Of a stretch of DNA of 64,000 nt, positions 22,590 through 33,548 are shown in pieces. The stretch covers positions 52,129,724-52,193,723 of the forward strand of contig NC_083877.1 of NCBI RefSeq assembly GCF_032452875.1, given 5' to 3'. The notes below the pieces were generated by a model. The model did no database searches and had not been told where the DNA came from. It saw nothing but the letters and a program-made list of their open reading frames with translations. The translations under genes and the position numbers were made by a program. Each line of letters starts with the position of its first letter. Positions within the stretch are counted from its first letter, which is position 1. This DNA comes from Bos javanicus. Lineage: Eukaryota > Chordata > Mammalia > Artiodactyla > Bovidae.

Positions 22590-22712
22590 CTGTGGGCAAC
22601 CCACTCCAGTGTTCTTGCCTGGAGAATCCCAGGGACGAGGGAGCCTGGTGGGCTGCCGTCTCTGGGGTCGCACAGAGTCGGACACGACTGAAGCGACTGA
22701 GCAGCAGCAGCA
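22590..22712 (+). mobile_element. Bov-A monomer with (AGC)n tail, in BovB
   Basis: gcaacccactccagtgttct through gactgagcagcagcagcag: the second half of Bov-A2. Confidence 0.9.
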
Positions 22713-23187
22713 GGTTTATCATAGTTTTCCTTCCAAGAAGCAAGCATCTTTTAATTTCATGGCCGCAGGCACCATGTGCAGTGATTTTGGAGCCCCCAAA
22801 AATAAAGTCAGCCACTGTTTCCCCATCTGTTTGCCATGAAGTGATGGGACTGGATGCCATGATCTTAGTTTTCTGAAGTTGAGTTTTAAGTCAACTTTTT
22901 CACTCTCCTCTTTTACCTTCACCAAGAGGCTCCTTAGGTTCCTGTTAGCTTTCTGCAATTAGGGTGGTGTTATCTGCATATCTGAGGTTATTGATATTTC
23001 TCCCAGCAATCTTGCTTCCAGCTTGTGCTTCATCCAGCCTGGCATTTCACATGATGTTCTCTGAATAAAAGTTAAATAAGCAGGGTGACAAATATACAGC
23101 CTTGACATACTCCTTTCCCAATTTGGAACCAGTCTGTCGTTCCATGTCAGGCTCTAACTGTTGCTTCTTGACCTGCATATGAATTTC

Positions 23188-23787
23188 TCAAGAGGTAGGT
23201 AAGGTGGTCTGGTATTCCCATCTCTTGAAGAATTTCCCACAGTTTGTTGTGATCCACACAGTCAAAGCTTTAACATAGTCAATGAAGCAGATGTTTTTCT
23301 GGAATTCCCTTGCTTTTTCTGTGATCCAACAGATGTTGGCAAGTTGATCTCTGGTTCCTCTGCCTTTTCTAAATCCAGCTTCCAGTACATCTGGAAGTTC
23401 TCGGTTCACATACTGTTGAAGCCTAGCTTGAAGGATTTTGAGCATTACCTTGTTAGTATGTGAAGTGAGCACAATTATGTGGTAGTTTGAACATTCTTTG
23501 GCATTGCCCTTCTTTGGGACTGGAATGAAAACTGACCTTTTCCAGTCCTGTGGCCACTGCTGAGTTTTCCAAATTTGCTGGCATATTGAGTGCAGCACTT
23601 TAACAGCCTCATCTTTTAGGATTTGAAATAGATCAGCTGGAATTCCATCAAGTTCTCTAGCTTTGTTCCTAGTAATGCTTCCTAAGGCCCACTTGACTTT
23701 GGACTCCAGAACGTCTGGCTCTAGGTGAGTGATCACAGTATCATGGTTATCCGAGCCATTAAGACCTTTCTTATACAGTTCTTTCAT
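23188..23787 (-). pseudogene. BovB reverse transcriptase fragment
   Basis: About 200 codons open on the minus strand with RTE-type RT motifs: KVKWALGSITRNKA, DGIPADLFQILKDEA, WPQDWKRSVFIPVPKKG and GFRKGRGTRDQLANI. The ORF begins after the nested BovB insertion and lacks the catalytic FADD-type region and the C-terminus, so it cannot give an active enzyme. Confidence 0.9.
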
Positions 23788-23825
23788 GTATTCTTGCCAC
23801 CTCTTCTTAATCTCTTCTGCTTCTT

Positions 23826-24278
23826 TTCAGTTCAGTTCAGTTCAGTTGCTCAGTCATGTCCCACTCATTTCGACCCCATGGACTGCAGCACGCCAGGCTT
23901 CCCTGTCCATTACCAGCTCCTGAAGCTTGCTCAAACTTATGTCCATTGAGTCAGTGATGCCATCCAACCATCTCATCCTTTGTTGTCCCCTTCTTCTCCT
24001 ACCTTCAGTCTTTCCCAGAATCAGGGTCTTTTCTAAGAAGACAGTTCTTCACATCAGTTGGCCAAAATATTGGAGCTTCAGCATCAGTCCTTCCAATGAA
24101 TATTCAGGACAGATTTCCTTTAGGATTGACTGGTTTGATCTCCTTGCTGTCCAAGGGACTCTCAAGAGTCTTCTCCAACACCACAGTTCAAAAGCATCAA
24201 TTCTTCAGCACTCAGCTTTCTTTATGGTCCAGCTCTCACAAACCATAGCTTATGGATCTTTGTTGGTAAAGTGATGTC
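23826..24278 (-). mobile_element. Second BovB 3' fragment nested in BovB
   Basis: Begins with (ttcag)n and reads the BovB 3' end over 450 bp. The outer BovB resumes with ttctgttaggtccatagtg. Junctions carry similar 10-mers TCTGCTTCTT (23816-23825) and TCTGCTTTTT (24279-24288). Confidence 0.88.
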
Positions 24279-25019
24279 TCTGCTTTTTTCTGTTAGGTCC
24301 ATAGTGTTTCTGTCCTTTATTGTGCCCATCTTTGCATGAAATATTCCCTCAGTATCTCTAATATTCTTGAAGCGATCTCTAGTCTTTCCCATTCTATTGT
24401 TTTCCTCTATTTCTTTGTTTTGCATTGTTCACTGAAGAAGGCTTTCATATCTCTCCTTGCTATTCTTTAGAACTCTACATTCAATTGGGTATATCTTTCC
24501 CTTTCTCCTTTGCTTTTTGCTTCTCTTCTTTTCTCAGCTATTTGTAAGGCCTCCTCAGACAACCTTTTTGACTTGTATTTTTCTGGGGGATGGTTTTGAT
24601 TACCACCTTCTTTACAGTATTATGAACCTCTATCCATAGTTCTTCTGGGACTCTATCAGATCTAATCCCTTGAATCTATTTGTCACTTCCACTGTATAAT
24701 CATAAGGGATCTGATTTGCTTGCTGAGGGGCCATGCTAATCTTCTGTATAGCGTTCCAATTTTAGTATATGTGCTGCTGAAGCAATCAGGTAGGCATGAT
24801 TATCCCAAGTTAGTAGAATATGAAGTTGATATTCAGAGAGCTTTGATGACACGTCCAAGGTCCCACAACCTCAATGTAAATACAAATTTGACTTCAAAAT
24901 ATGCCATTTCCTCTTTGACACTATGCCGACTTATGGTCATTTACTCAACTGAGTTGCTTTGCTTTCTTTCTTTGGCTCTTTTTTTTTTTTTTTTAAAGGT
25001 AAGAGGTAGGGAGTTTGGG

Positions 25020-25243
25020 TGGGCTTCCTTGGTAGCTCAGCTGGTAAAGAATCCACCTGCAATGAGGGAGACCTGGGTTCAATCTCTGGGTTAGAAAGAT
25101 CCCCTGGAGGAGGAAAGATCCCCTAGAGTGATACTCACTCCAGTATTCTTGTCTGGAGAACCCCCATGGACAGAGGAGCCTGGCAGGTGACAGTCCATGG
25201 GGTTGCAAAGAGTCAGACACAACTGAACGACTAACCACAGCAC
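25020..25243 (+). mobile_element. Bov-tA SINE with perfect 12-bp TSD
   Basis: Full-length; flanks AGGGAGTTTGGG at 25008-25019 and 25244-25255. It contains a local duplication of the 'gaaagatcccct' segment. Confidence 0.95.
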
Positions 25244-25529
25244 AGGGAGTTTGGGCACACAGGAGGATTTTTTTTTTTAGTAAAAATGATTTTAATGTTT
25301 TATAAACATGAATGCATCTTAATCTTTCTAGAAGGTAAGTTAACTAGATAAATTTCAGAGTTTAAATACATACACAGAAACACACACACCCTCTCGTACA
25401 GTTTATAAATGATTCCAGGGATTGTACTGATTGAAAAATTATGGTGCCCTAACTTGAACAGTCCAGAACCTGGTTCTGTTCTTTACCCCTCTACACAGTC
25501 ATGAATGACACACAATGACAGCATCAGTA

Positions 25530-26371
25530 GAACAAAATATATGGCATTTATTAAACGTATGTGACATAGGTTATAATATCAAAGTAGAGCATGCATGAAC
25601 AAATTATTCATTCTTTTAACAAAAACAATAATTGATACTGAAAGCATTAAGTGATTAAATTTCTACAACATACAAAATTCTCTTTCATTTAAAGTGAGAA
25701 AGAAAAACTAAATCACAGGTTGAAGAAATACAGTGATTTCAGCTGGCCCCATAAAGGCATAAGGCACAAATTAAACCGAGGGATTAGCACATCAGAATGA
25801 AACGTGTCTGCCCTCACAAGGACTGGCTCCAGCCGAGGCTCCCAAGCCCCTGCATGGGTCTGCGGCACCTGCCCCTTCCTTCCTGGGGTCACATTTCCCC
25901 AGGTGCCCATGCTCCTATGGACAGGCTTCCCTGTAGCCGAGAAACACTGCCTCTAATACTTTTACGGGTAAATAAAACCTTCATGCTGTAACAAATGATC
26001 CTGGCATGAGTAGCATGAAATTTCAAGTTAATACCCTTTTTCCTCCCAACCGAAGTCTAGTAAAACAGAAAATAGAGAATTCTCCTGCCAGGGCTCAGTG
26101 TCTACATGGAAAGCTAACGACAGCCCAGTACAGCAGGGTACATACATACACTGGTTGGGGGTTTGAAAAACAACCTTGAAACCTCTCTCTCCTGCCCTCC
26201 CCCCTCCACCTCCACTTTGCCTCATGTTTTAGAAGTGGAGCAAAACCTCAGCAATTTCCACTGGGACTTAAAACAGTGTACAGGAGGAAGCAACAGTCAC
26301 CCTTTCCAGACTTCAGGTTGCAGGGTTCCAGGGCCTTTGTCCATCTGTGAAAAGTGCATGTCTCCAAGTGC
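25530..26371 (-). other. MYZAP: Probable MYZAP 3' UTR
   Basis: About 840 nt downstream of the MYZAP stop, free of recognised repeats and so probably conserved single-copy sequence. AATAAA is present on the minus strand at 25552-25547 and is followed within 30-50 nt by a GU-rich stretch (tgtcattgtgtgtc), the normal layout of a cleavage/polyadenylation site. The transcript end is inferred, not observed. Confidence 0.6.
25547..25552 (-). terminator. Candidate poly(A) signal of MYZAP
   Basis: AATAAA on the minus strand with a downstream GU-rich element. Confidence 0.55.
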
Positions 26372-26468
26372 TTAGGTCAGAGTTTTCTTTGTGGTCAACT
26401 CTAGGACTCGTGTGTACGGAGTATAGTTCCTGGAAGGCATTGAGATCTCACGAGTCCTACCTGTTTGG
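26372..26468 (-). CDS. MYZAP: MYZAP terminal coding exon
   Basis: 97 nt; stop codon TAA at 26374-26372. Its first base completes the serine codon split across the intron (AG|C). It then encodes QTGRTREISMPSRNYTPYTR and VLELTTKKTLT, the C-terminal tail of MYZAP. The acceptor is TTTCATTTCTCAG just above 26468. The tail is outside the coiled coil and rich in basic and hydroxyl residues. The upstream reading frame into the intron (to 26608) is not coding. An L1/BovB cluster starts only about 145 bp upstream of the acceptor. In human this exon is skipped in GCOM1 read-through transcripts; the phase here would allow the same. Confidence 0.96.
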
Positions 26469-26610
26469 CTGAGAAATGAAAAAAGGCAAATCAGGAATAT
26501 GAAACAAAACTCACCATATGCTTCACGTGGTAAGATAACTCTAGGAAATCCATTTTCAACACTTAAAAATAGACTGCAGTAATACAGTTGAGTATTTAGA
26601 GGGACCATTA

Positions 26611-27335
26611 TTTTTAGTAACTTTAAAAAAATTATTTATTTGGAGGATAATTGCTTTACAATATTGTCTGGTTTCTGCCATACATCAACATGAATCAGAA
26701 TTCATGAATATCCCCTCCCTCGTGAAACTCCCACTCCTTTAGGTTGTCACAGAGCACCAGGTTTAGCTCCCTGTATTATATAGCAAGTTCTCATTGTCGT
26801 TCAGTCACTAAGTCATGTCCAACTCTTTGAGACCCCATAGGGACTGCACGCCAGACTTCCCTGTCCTTCACTCTCTCCCGGAGTCTGCTCAGTGGGATCA
26901 TGTCCATTGAGTCAGTGATGCTATCCAACCATCTTGTCTGCTGTCACCTGCTTCTCCTGCCCTCAATCTTTCCCAGTATCAAGATCTTTTCCAGTGAGTT
27001 GGTGCTTCGCCTCAGGTGGCTGAAGTATTGGAGCTTCAGCATCAGTCCTTCCAATGAATATTTCAGGGTTGATTACCTTTAGGACTGACTGGCTTGATCT
27101 CTTTGCTGTCCAAGGGACTTTCAAAAGTCCTCTGTCCATGGGATTCTCCAGGCAAGAATAGTAGAGCGGGTAGCCATTCCCTTCTCCAGGGGATTTTCCT
27201 GTCCCAGGGATCAACCCGGGTTTCCTGCATTGCAGGCAGATTCTTTACCATCTGAGCCACGAAGGAAGCCCTCAACTTTCCATTAGCTATCTATTTTACA
27301 TATGGTAATATATATATTTCCATGCTACTCTCAAG
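26611..27335 (-). mobile_element. L1 3'-end fragment split by a Bov-tA/BovB hybrid
   Basis: L1 3' UTR antisense at 26611-26788 (ggaggataattgctttacaa), resuming at about 27273 (attagctatctattttacat) until 27335, where it abuts an internal BovB piece. Confidence 0.85.
26789..27272 (-). mobile_element. Bov-tA::BovB hybrid insertion
   Basis: Minus strand: a Bov-tA head (27272 to about 27130) joined directly to about 340 bp of BovB 3' end (27129 to 26789), without the Bov-tA's own tail. The flanks CAAGTTCTCATT and CAACTTTCCATT resemble a decayed target duplication around the whole hybrid, so it probably inserted as one molecule. Confidence 0.7.
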
Positions 27336-27497
27336 TACTGGAACTTCAGCTTCAGCATCAGTCCTTCCAATGAATAATCAGGGTTGATTTCCTTTAGGAT
27401 TGACTGGTTTGATCTCCTTGCTGTCCAAGGAACTCTCAAGAGTCTTCTCCAACACCACAATTCAAAAGAATCAATTCTTCGGTGTCAGCCTTTTTTA
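27336..27497 (-). mobile_element. Internal BovB fragment
   Basis: tactggaacttcagcttcag through gaatcaattcttcggtgtca. It lacks both BovB ends and overlaps the same consensus region as part of the preceding hybrid, so it is a separate event. Confidence 0.8.
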
Positions 27498-29274
27498 TTG
27501 TTACACATGCACGTATATTCATCTTCTGATTCTTTTCTCATATAGGTTATCACAAAATATTGAGTAGAGTTCCCTGTGCTATATAGTAGGTCCTTGTTGG
27601 TTATCTTTTTTTATGTATAATAGTGTGTATATGTTAATCCCAAACTCCTGATTTAACCGCCTCCCACATTTCCCCTTTGGTAACCGTAAGTTTGTTTTTT
27701 TATCTCCAAGTCTGCTTCTGTTCTGTAAATATTAGGTTCACATATGAGTGGTATCATATGATATGTCTTTGTATGACTGACTTCACTCAGTGTAATAATT
27801 TCTGAGTTCATCCACGTTGCTGCAAATGACATTATTTCATTGTTATGGCTAATATTCCACTGTATAAACGTACCACATCGTTATCGATTCCTCTGTCGAT
27901 GGACATTTAGGTTGCTTTTATGTCTTGCTCGTTGTATATAGTGCTGTTATGAACACTGGGGTGCATGTGTTTTTTTGGAATTACGATTTTCTTTGGATAT
28001 ATGCCCAAGAGTACAACTGCTAAATTATATAGTAGTTCTAGTTTTAGTTTTTTAAGGAACCCCCATACTGTTTTCCATAGTGGTTGCACCAATTTACCTT
28101 CCCACCAACAGTGTAGGAAGGTTCCTTTTCTCCACACTCTCTCCAGCATCTACTGTCTATAGATGTTTTGATGAGGCCATTCTGACTTAGGTGAGGTGAT
28201 CCCTCACTGTAATTTTATGTTTCTCTGATAATTAGTGATGTTGAGCATCTTTTCATGTGCTTTTTGGCCATCAGTATGTCTTCTTTGGAGAAATGGCTAT
28301 TTAAAGCCTCTGCCTATTCTTTGGTTGTTTTTTCTTTTTTTATCTGACATAGAGCTGTGTGAGCTGTTTGTATATTTTATTGATTAATCCCTTGTCTGCT
28401 GCTTCACTTGCAAATATTTTCTCCCATTCTGTGGATTGTCTTTTTGTTGTTTATGATTTCCTTTGCTGTGCAGAAGCTTTTAAGTTTCACGAGGTATTTG
28501 TTTGTATTTTTATTTAATTTTATTTTTATTGAAGTATAGTTGATTTCCAATGTGTGCCAATCTCTGCTGTACAGCAAAGTGGACTCAGTTATATAGACAT
28601 TCTTTTTCATATTCTTTTCCATTATGGTTTATTATAGAATATTGAATAGAGTTTCATGTTATACAGTAGGACCCTGTTGTTTATCCATCCTATATGTAAT
28701 AGTTTATATCTGCTAATCCCACATTCCCGGTCCTCCCCTTCCCCTTGGCAACCACAAATCTGTTCTCTACGGTCTATGAGTCTGTTTCTGTTTCATAAGT
28801 AAGTTCATATGTGTCATATTTTGGATTCTACATGTAAGTGATATCATGTGGTGTTTGTCTTTCTCTTTCTGACTGACTTTAGTTAGTATGCCAATCTCTA
28901 GTTGCATCCACATTGCTGCAAATGGCATCGTTTCATCCCTTTTATGGCTGAGTCCTATTCATTGTGTGTATATACGTACTACGTCTTCTCTATCCACTCA
29001 TCTGTTGCTGGACATTTAGGTTGTCTCCATGTGTTGGCTATTGTGAATAGTGCTGCTGTGAACATAGTGGGGTGTGTATCTTTTGGGATTAGAGTTTTGT
29101 CAAGCTATATGCCCGGGAGTGGGACTGCTGAATCATATGGTAATTCTATTTTTAGTTTTCTGAGGAACTTCCACAGTTTTCCATAGTGGCTACACTAACA
29201 TACGTTCCCACCAGCAATATAGGAGGCCTCTCTTTCCCCACATTCTTTCCAGAATTTGTTGTTTGTTGACTTTT

Positions 29275-30484
29275 TTCCATTATTCAAGTGTATCTTTTTT
29301 TAAAACAATTTTTAATTGGAGGGTAATTGCTTTAAGTGCTTCCCCAATGGCTCAGCTTTACAATGTTGCATTAATTTCTGCAGTACAACAACATGAGTCA
29401 GCTGTAAGTATACATATATCCCCTCCCTGATGAGCCTCCCTCCCATCTCCCACCATCCCACCCCTCTCGTCATCACAGAGTACCAAGTTGAGCTTCCTCT
29501 TTTTTTTTTTAATTTATTTTTTAATTGGAGGAAAATTGCTTTACAATGTTGCATTGGTTTCTGCTGTACACCAGCACAAGTCAGCCATAATTACACATAT
29601 ATGTCACCTCCTTCTTGAGCCTCCCTCCCCGCTAGTCATCACAGAGCACCACGCTGGCTCCCTGTGTTACACGGCACCTTCTCACCAGCTGTCTGTGTTA
29701 CACGTTAGCGTACACGTGTTAGTGCTACTGTCTCCATTCATCCCACTCTTTGCTTATGCCACTGTGTCCACAGCTCTGTTCTCTGTGTCTGTGTCTCCAT
29801 TCCTTCCCTGCAAATAAGTTCATTAATACCATTTTTCTAGATTCCATATATGTGCGTTAATATATGATGTTTTTCCCTTTCTGACTTAATTCACTCTGCA
29901 TAACAGGTTCTAGGTTCATCCATCTCACTAGAACGGACTCAAATTCATTCTTTTTACAGCTGAGTAATATTCTGTTGTATCCATGTACCACATCTGTATC
30001 CATTTATCTGTCAGTGGACATCTAGGTTGCTTCCATGTCTTAGCTATTATAAATAGTGCTACTGTGAACATGAGGGTATATGCATCTTTTTGAATTATGG
30101 TTTTCTCAGGGTATATGCCCAGCAGTGGGACTGCTGGGTCATATGGTAGTTTTATTCCCCTTTTTTTTTTTAAGGAATCTCCATATTGTTCTCCATAGTG
30201 CGTGTTATCGATTTACATTCCCACCAACAGTGCAAGAGGGTTCCTTTTTCTCCACATCCTCTCCAGTATTTATTGTTTGTAGATGAGGTCCCTGTTTCAT
30301 ACAGCAACTTCCCACTAGCTATCTTACACATGATAATAATATATATATTTCAATGCTATGTCAGTTCACTCCAACCTCTCCTTCTCCTCCTTCCGCTTGT
30401 ATCCACACCCGTGTCTCTATTCCTGCCCTGCAAATAGGCTCATCAGTACCATTTTTCTAGATTCCATATGAATGCTTTAATATA
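29275..30484 (-). mobile_element. L1-A with L1-B nested inside
   Basis: L1-A 3' end 29275-29498 resumes at 30284-30484. L1-B (29499-30283) sits between decayed duplications TGAGCTTCCT (29489-29498) and TGAGGTCCCT (30284-30293). L1-A also holds a 20-bp SINE-head stub at 29335-29354. Confidence 0.75.
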
Positions 30485-33400
30485 CAATATTTTTATTTCA
30501 TTTTATTTTTTAATTGGAGGATAATTGCTTTATAATGTTGTGTGGTTTATGCCATACAACAACATGAATCAGCCATAATTATATATATGTCCCCTCGCTG
30601 TGACCTTGCCTCCCTGCTCCCCCCTCCTCCCTCTAGGTCATCACAGAGCACCAGGCTGGGCTCCCTGTGCTGTTCAGCAGCTTCCCACTAGCTAGCTATT
30701 TTACACATGGTAGTGTATATATGTCAGTGCTACTTTCTCAGTTCATCCTTCCCTCTCCTTCCCCTGCTGTGTCCACAAGTGTGTTCCCTGCATCTTCATG
30801 TCCCTTTCTTCCCTGCAAATAGGTTCATCAGCACTACTTTTCTAAATTCCATGAGTGAGTGAAGTCGCTCAGTGGTGTCCAACTCTTTGCAACCTCATGG
30901 ACTGTAGCCTACCAGGCTCCCCTGTCCATTGGATTTTCCAGGCAATAGTACTGGAGTGGATTGCCATTTCCTAAACTCCATATATATGCACTAATATTCA
31001 ATACTTGTTTTTCTCCTTCTAACTTCCCTGTGTATAAAAGGCTCTAGGTTCATCCACCCCATTAGAACTGACTCATATTCGTTCCTGTTTATAGCTGAGT
31101 AATATACCACTGCGGATATCTACCACAACTTCCTTATCCATTCATCTGCCGATGGACATCTACATTGCTTCCATGTCCTGGCGGTTGTAAATAGTGCTGC
31201 AATGAACACTGGGGTACATGTGTCTTTTTCAGTTACGGTTTTATCTTCATATATGCCTAGTAGTGGGATTGCTGGGTCACATGGTAATTTGATTCCTAGT
31301 TTTTTAAGGAATCTCCATACTGTCTTCCATAGTGGCTATATCAGTTTACATTCCCACCAACAGTGCACAAGGGTTTCCTTTTCTCCACACCCTCCCCAGC
31401 ATTTACTGTTTGTAGATTTTTTTGATGATGACCATTCTGACCAGTGTGAGATGATATCTCATTGTAGTTTTGAATTGCATATCTCTGATAATAAGTGATG
31501 TTGAGCATCTTTTCATGTGTTTGTTGGTTATTTATATGTCTTCTTTGGAGAAATGTCTGTTTAGGTCTTCTGCCCATTTTTTGATTGGGTTGCTTTTCTG
31601 ATATTGAGCTGCATGAGCTGCTGGTATATTTTGGAGATTAATCCTTTGTCAGTTGTTTCATTTGCAATTATTTTCTCCCATTCTGAGGGCTGTCTTTTCA
31701 TCTAGTTTATAGTTTCCTTTGCTGTGCAAAAGCTTTTAAGTTTAGTTAAGTCCCATTTGTTTATTTTTTTATTTCCATTACTCTAGGAGGTGAGTCAAAG
31801 AGGATCTTGGCTGAGCATTATGTCTGTTCTGCCTATGTTTTCCTCTAAGAGTTTTATAGTTTCTGGTCTTATGTTTAGGTCTTTAATCTATTTTGAGTCT
31901 GTTTTTGTGTATGATGTTAGAAAGTGTTCTGATTTCATTCTTTTACATGTAGCTGTCCAGTTTTCCCAGTACCACTTACTGAAGAGACTATCTTTTCTCC
32001 ACTGTATACTTTTGCCTCATTTGTCAAAGATAAAGTGCCCATAGGTGCAGAGGTTTATCTTTGGGCTTTCTAGCCAGTTCCATTGATCTGTATTTCTGTT
32101 TTTGTGCCAGTATCATATTGTCTTGATTACTGTAGCTTTGTAATATAGAGTGAAGTCGAAAGGTTGAGTCCTCCAATTCCATTTTTCTTTCTCAAGATTG
32201 CTTTGGCTATTCAAGGTCTTTTGTGTTTCCCTACAAATTATAAAATTTTTTCTTCTAGTTCTGTGAAAAATGCCATTGGTAATTTGATAGAGATTGCATG
32301 AAATCTGACTTTACTACCCAAAGCAATGTACGTTTTCATACTGTTGATTCTTCCAATCCAAGAACGTGATTTATCTCTCCATCTGTTTGTATCGTCTTTT
32401 GAGTTCTTTCATCAGTGTATCTGCATAGAGATCGTTTGTCTCCTTAGGTAGGTTTATTTCTAGGTATTTTATTCTTTTTGTTGAAATGGTGAATGGGATT
32501 GTTTCCTTAATTTCTCTTTCTGATTCTTCATTGTTAATGTGTAGGAATGCAAGGGAATTCTGTGTATTAATTTTATATCCTGTGACTTTACTAAATTCAT
32601 TGATTAGCTCTTGTAGTTTTCTGGTGGTATCTTTATCAATGTCATCTGCAAACAGAGTTTAACTTCTTCTTTTCCAGTCTGGATTCCTTTTATTTTGTCT
32701 CTGATTGCCATGGCTACAACTTCCAAAATTATGTTGACTAATGATGATGAGAGAGGGCACCCTTGCCTTGTTCCTGATCTTAGAGGAAATACTTTCAGTT
32801 TTTCACCATTGAGAATAATGTTTTCTGTGGTCTTGTCCTATATGGCTTTTCTTATGTTGAGGTAGATTCCTACTGTGCCCATTTTTCTGGAGAGATTTTA
32901 TCAAATGTGAGTTGAATTTTGTTGAAAGCTTTTTCTGCATCTATTGAGATTATCATATGGTTTTTGTCTTTCAATTTGTTAATATGGTGTGTCACATTGA
33001 TTGATTTGCATATATCAAAGAATCCTTGTATCCCTGGGATAAACCCACTATATCACGATATATAATCCTTTTAATGTGTTGTTGGATTCTGTTTGCACGT
33101 ATTTTGTTGAGGATGTTTACATCTGTATTCATCAGTGATATTGGCCTATAGTTTTCTTTTTTGTGTGATAACTTTATCTGGTTTTGGTATCACGGTGATG
33201 GTGGCCTCATAGAATGAATTTGGGAGTATTCCTCCCTCTGCAGTTTTTTGGAGGTGTTTGAGCAGGATAGGTGTTAGTTCTTCTCTAAATGTTTGATAGA
33301 ATTCGCTGTGAAGCCATCTGGCCCTGGGCTTTTGTTTGTTGGAAGGTTTTTGATCACAGTTTCCATTTCAGTGCTTGTGATTGGTCTGTTCATAATTTCT

Positions 33401-33548
33401 ATTTCTTCCTGAGTCAGTCTTGGATGGTGGTTGTACTTTTCTAAGAATTTGTCCATTTTTTTCCAGGTTGTCTGTTTTATTGGCATATAGTTGCTTACAG
33501 TAATCTCTGTATTTCTGCATTGTCTCTTGTAACTTCTTTTTCATTGTG
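30485..33548 (-). mobile_element. L1-C, 3 kb L1 with part of ORF2
   Basis: Starts at its 3' end (ttttaattggaggataattg) and reads into the RT region. The fragment at 33274-33486 encodes IEIMNRPITSTEMETVIKNL and the hallmark SPGPDGF. No long ORF remains. A Bov-A monomer is inserted at 30853-30970. Confidence 0.85.
30853..30970 (-). mobile_element. Bov-A monomer with TSD
   Basis: Flanked by CTAAATTCCAT (30842-30852) and CTAAACTCCAT (30971-30981). Confidence 0.88.

Larger units (their letters stand above)
22131..24717 (-). mobile_element. BovB LINE inserted in the U6 pseudogene
   Basis: From the 3' terminus (gtttagtcactcagtcatgt, left) through the RT region toward the 5' part (gtataatcataagggatctg, right). 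The short sequence GCTT lies at both junctions with U6 (22127-22130 and 24718-24721), consistent with a 4-bp target duplication. It carries a Bov-A monomer and a second BovB fragment within it, so it is dead. Confidence 0.88.
20572..24784 (-). mobile_element. U6 snRNA-L1 chimeric retrogene insertion (with nested elements)
   Basis: On the minus strand the order is U6 snRNA sequence (24784 to 24718, then 22130 to 22091), fused at its U-run to a 5'-truncated L1 3' portion (22090 down to about 20582) ending in poly(A). The unit is flanked by ATCAGGTAGGTGTGATT and ATCAGGTAGGCATGATT (20555-20571, 24785-24801; 15 of 17 match), so the whole is one insertion. Chimeras with U6 joined to the 5' end of truncated L1 are a known product of reverse-transcriptase template switching. 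Later insertions inside: a CHR-type SINE (about 21525-21715) and a BovB (22131-24717). Confidence 0.85.

Noticed and set aside
24718..24784. BovB-U6 template-switch chimera
   Set aside because: First impression from U6 touching the BovB 5' side. The missing U6 half was found on the other side of the BovB (22091-22130) fused to L1, so BovB simply inserted into an existing U6-L1 chimera.
24718..24784. Functional U6 snRNA gene
   Set aside because: Split by 2.6 kb, carries several changes, lacks the first bases and any U6-type upstream promoter.
26611..27497. Single L1::BovB chimeric insertion with clear target duplication
   Set aside because: The candidate flanks near 26605 and 27495 match too weakly to claim; kept only as a low-interest question.
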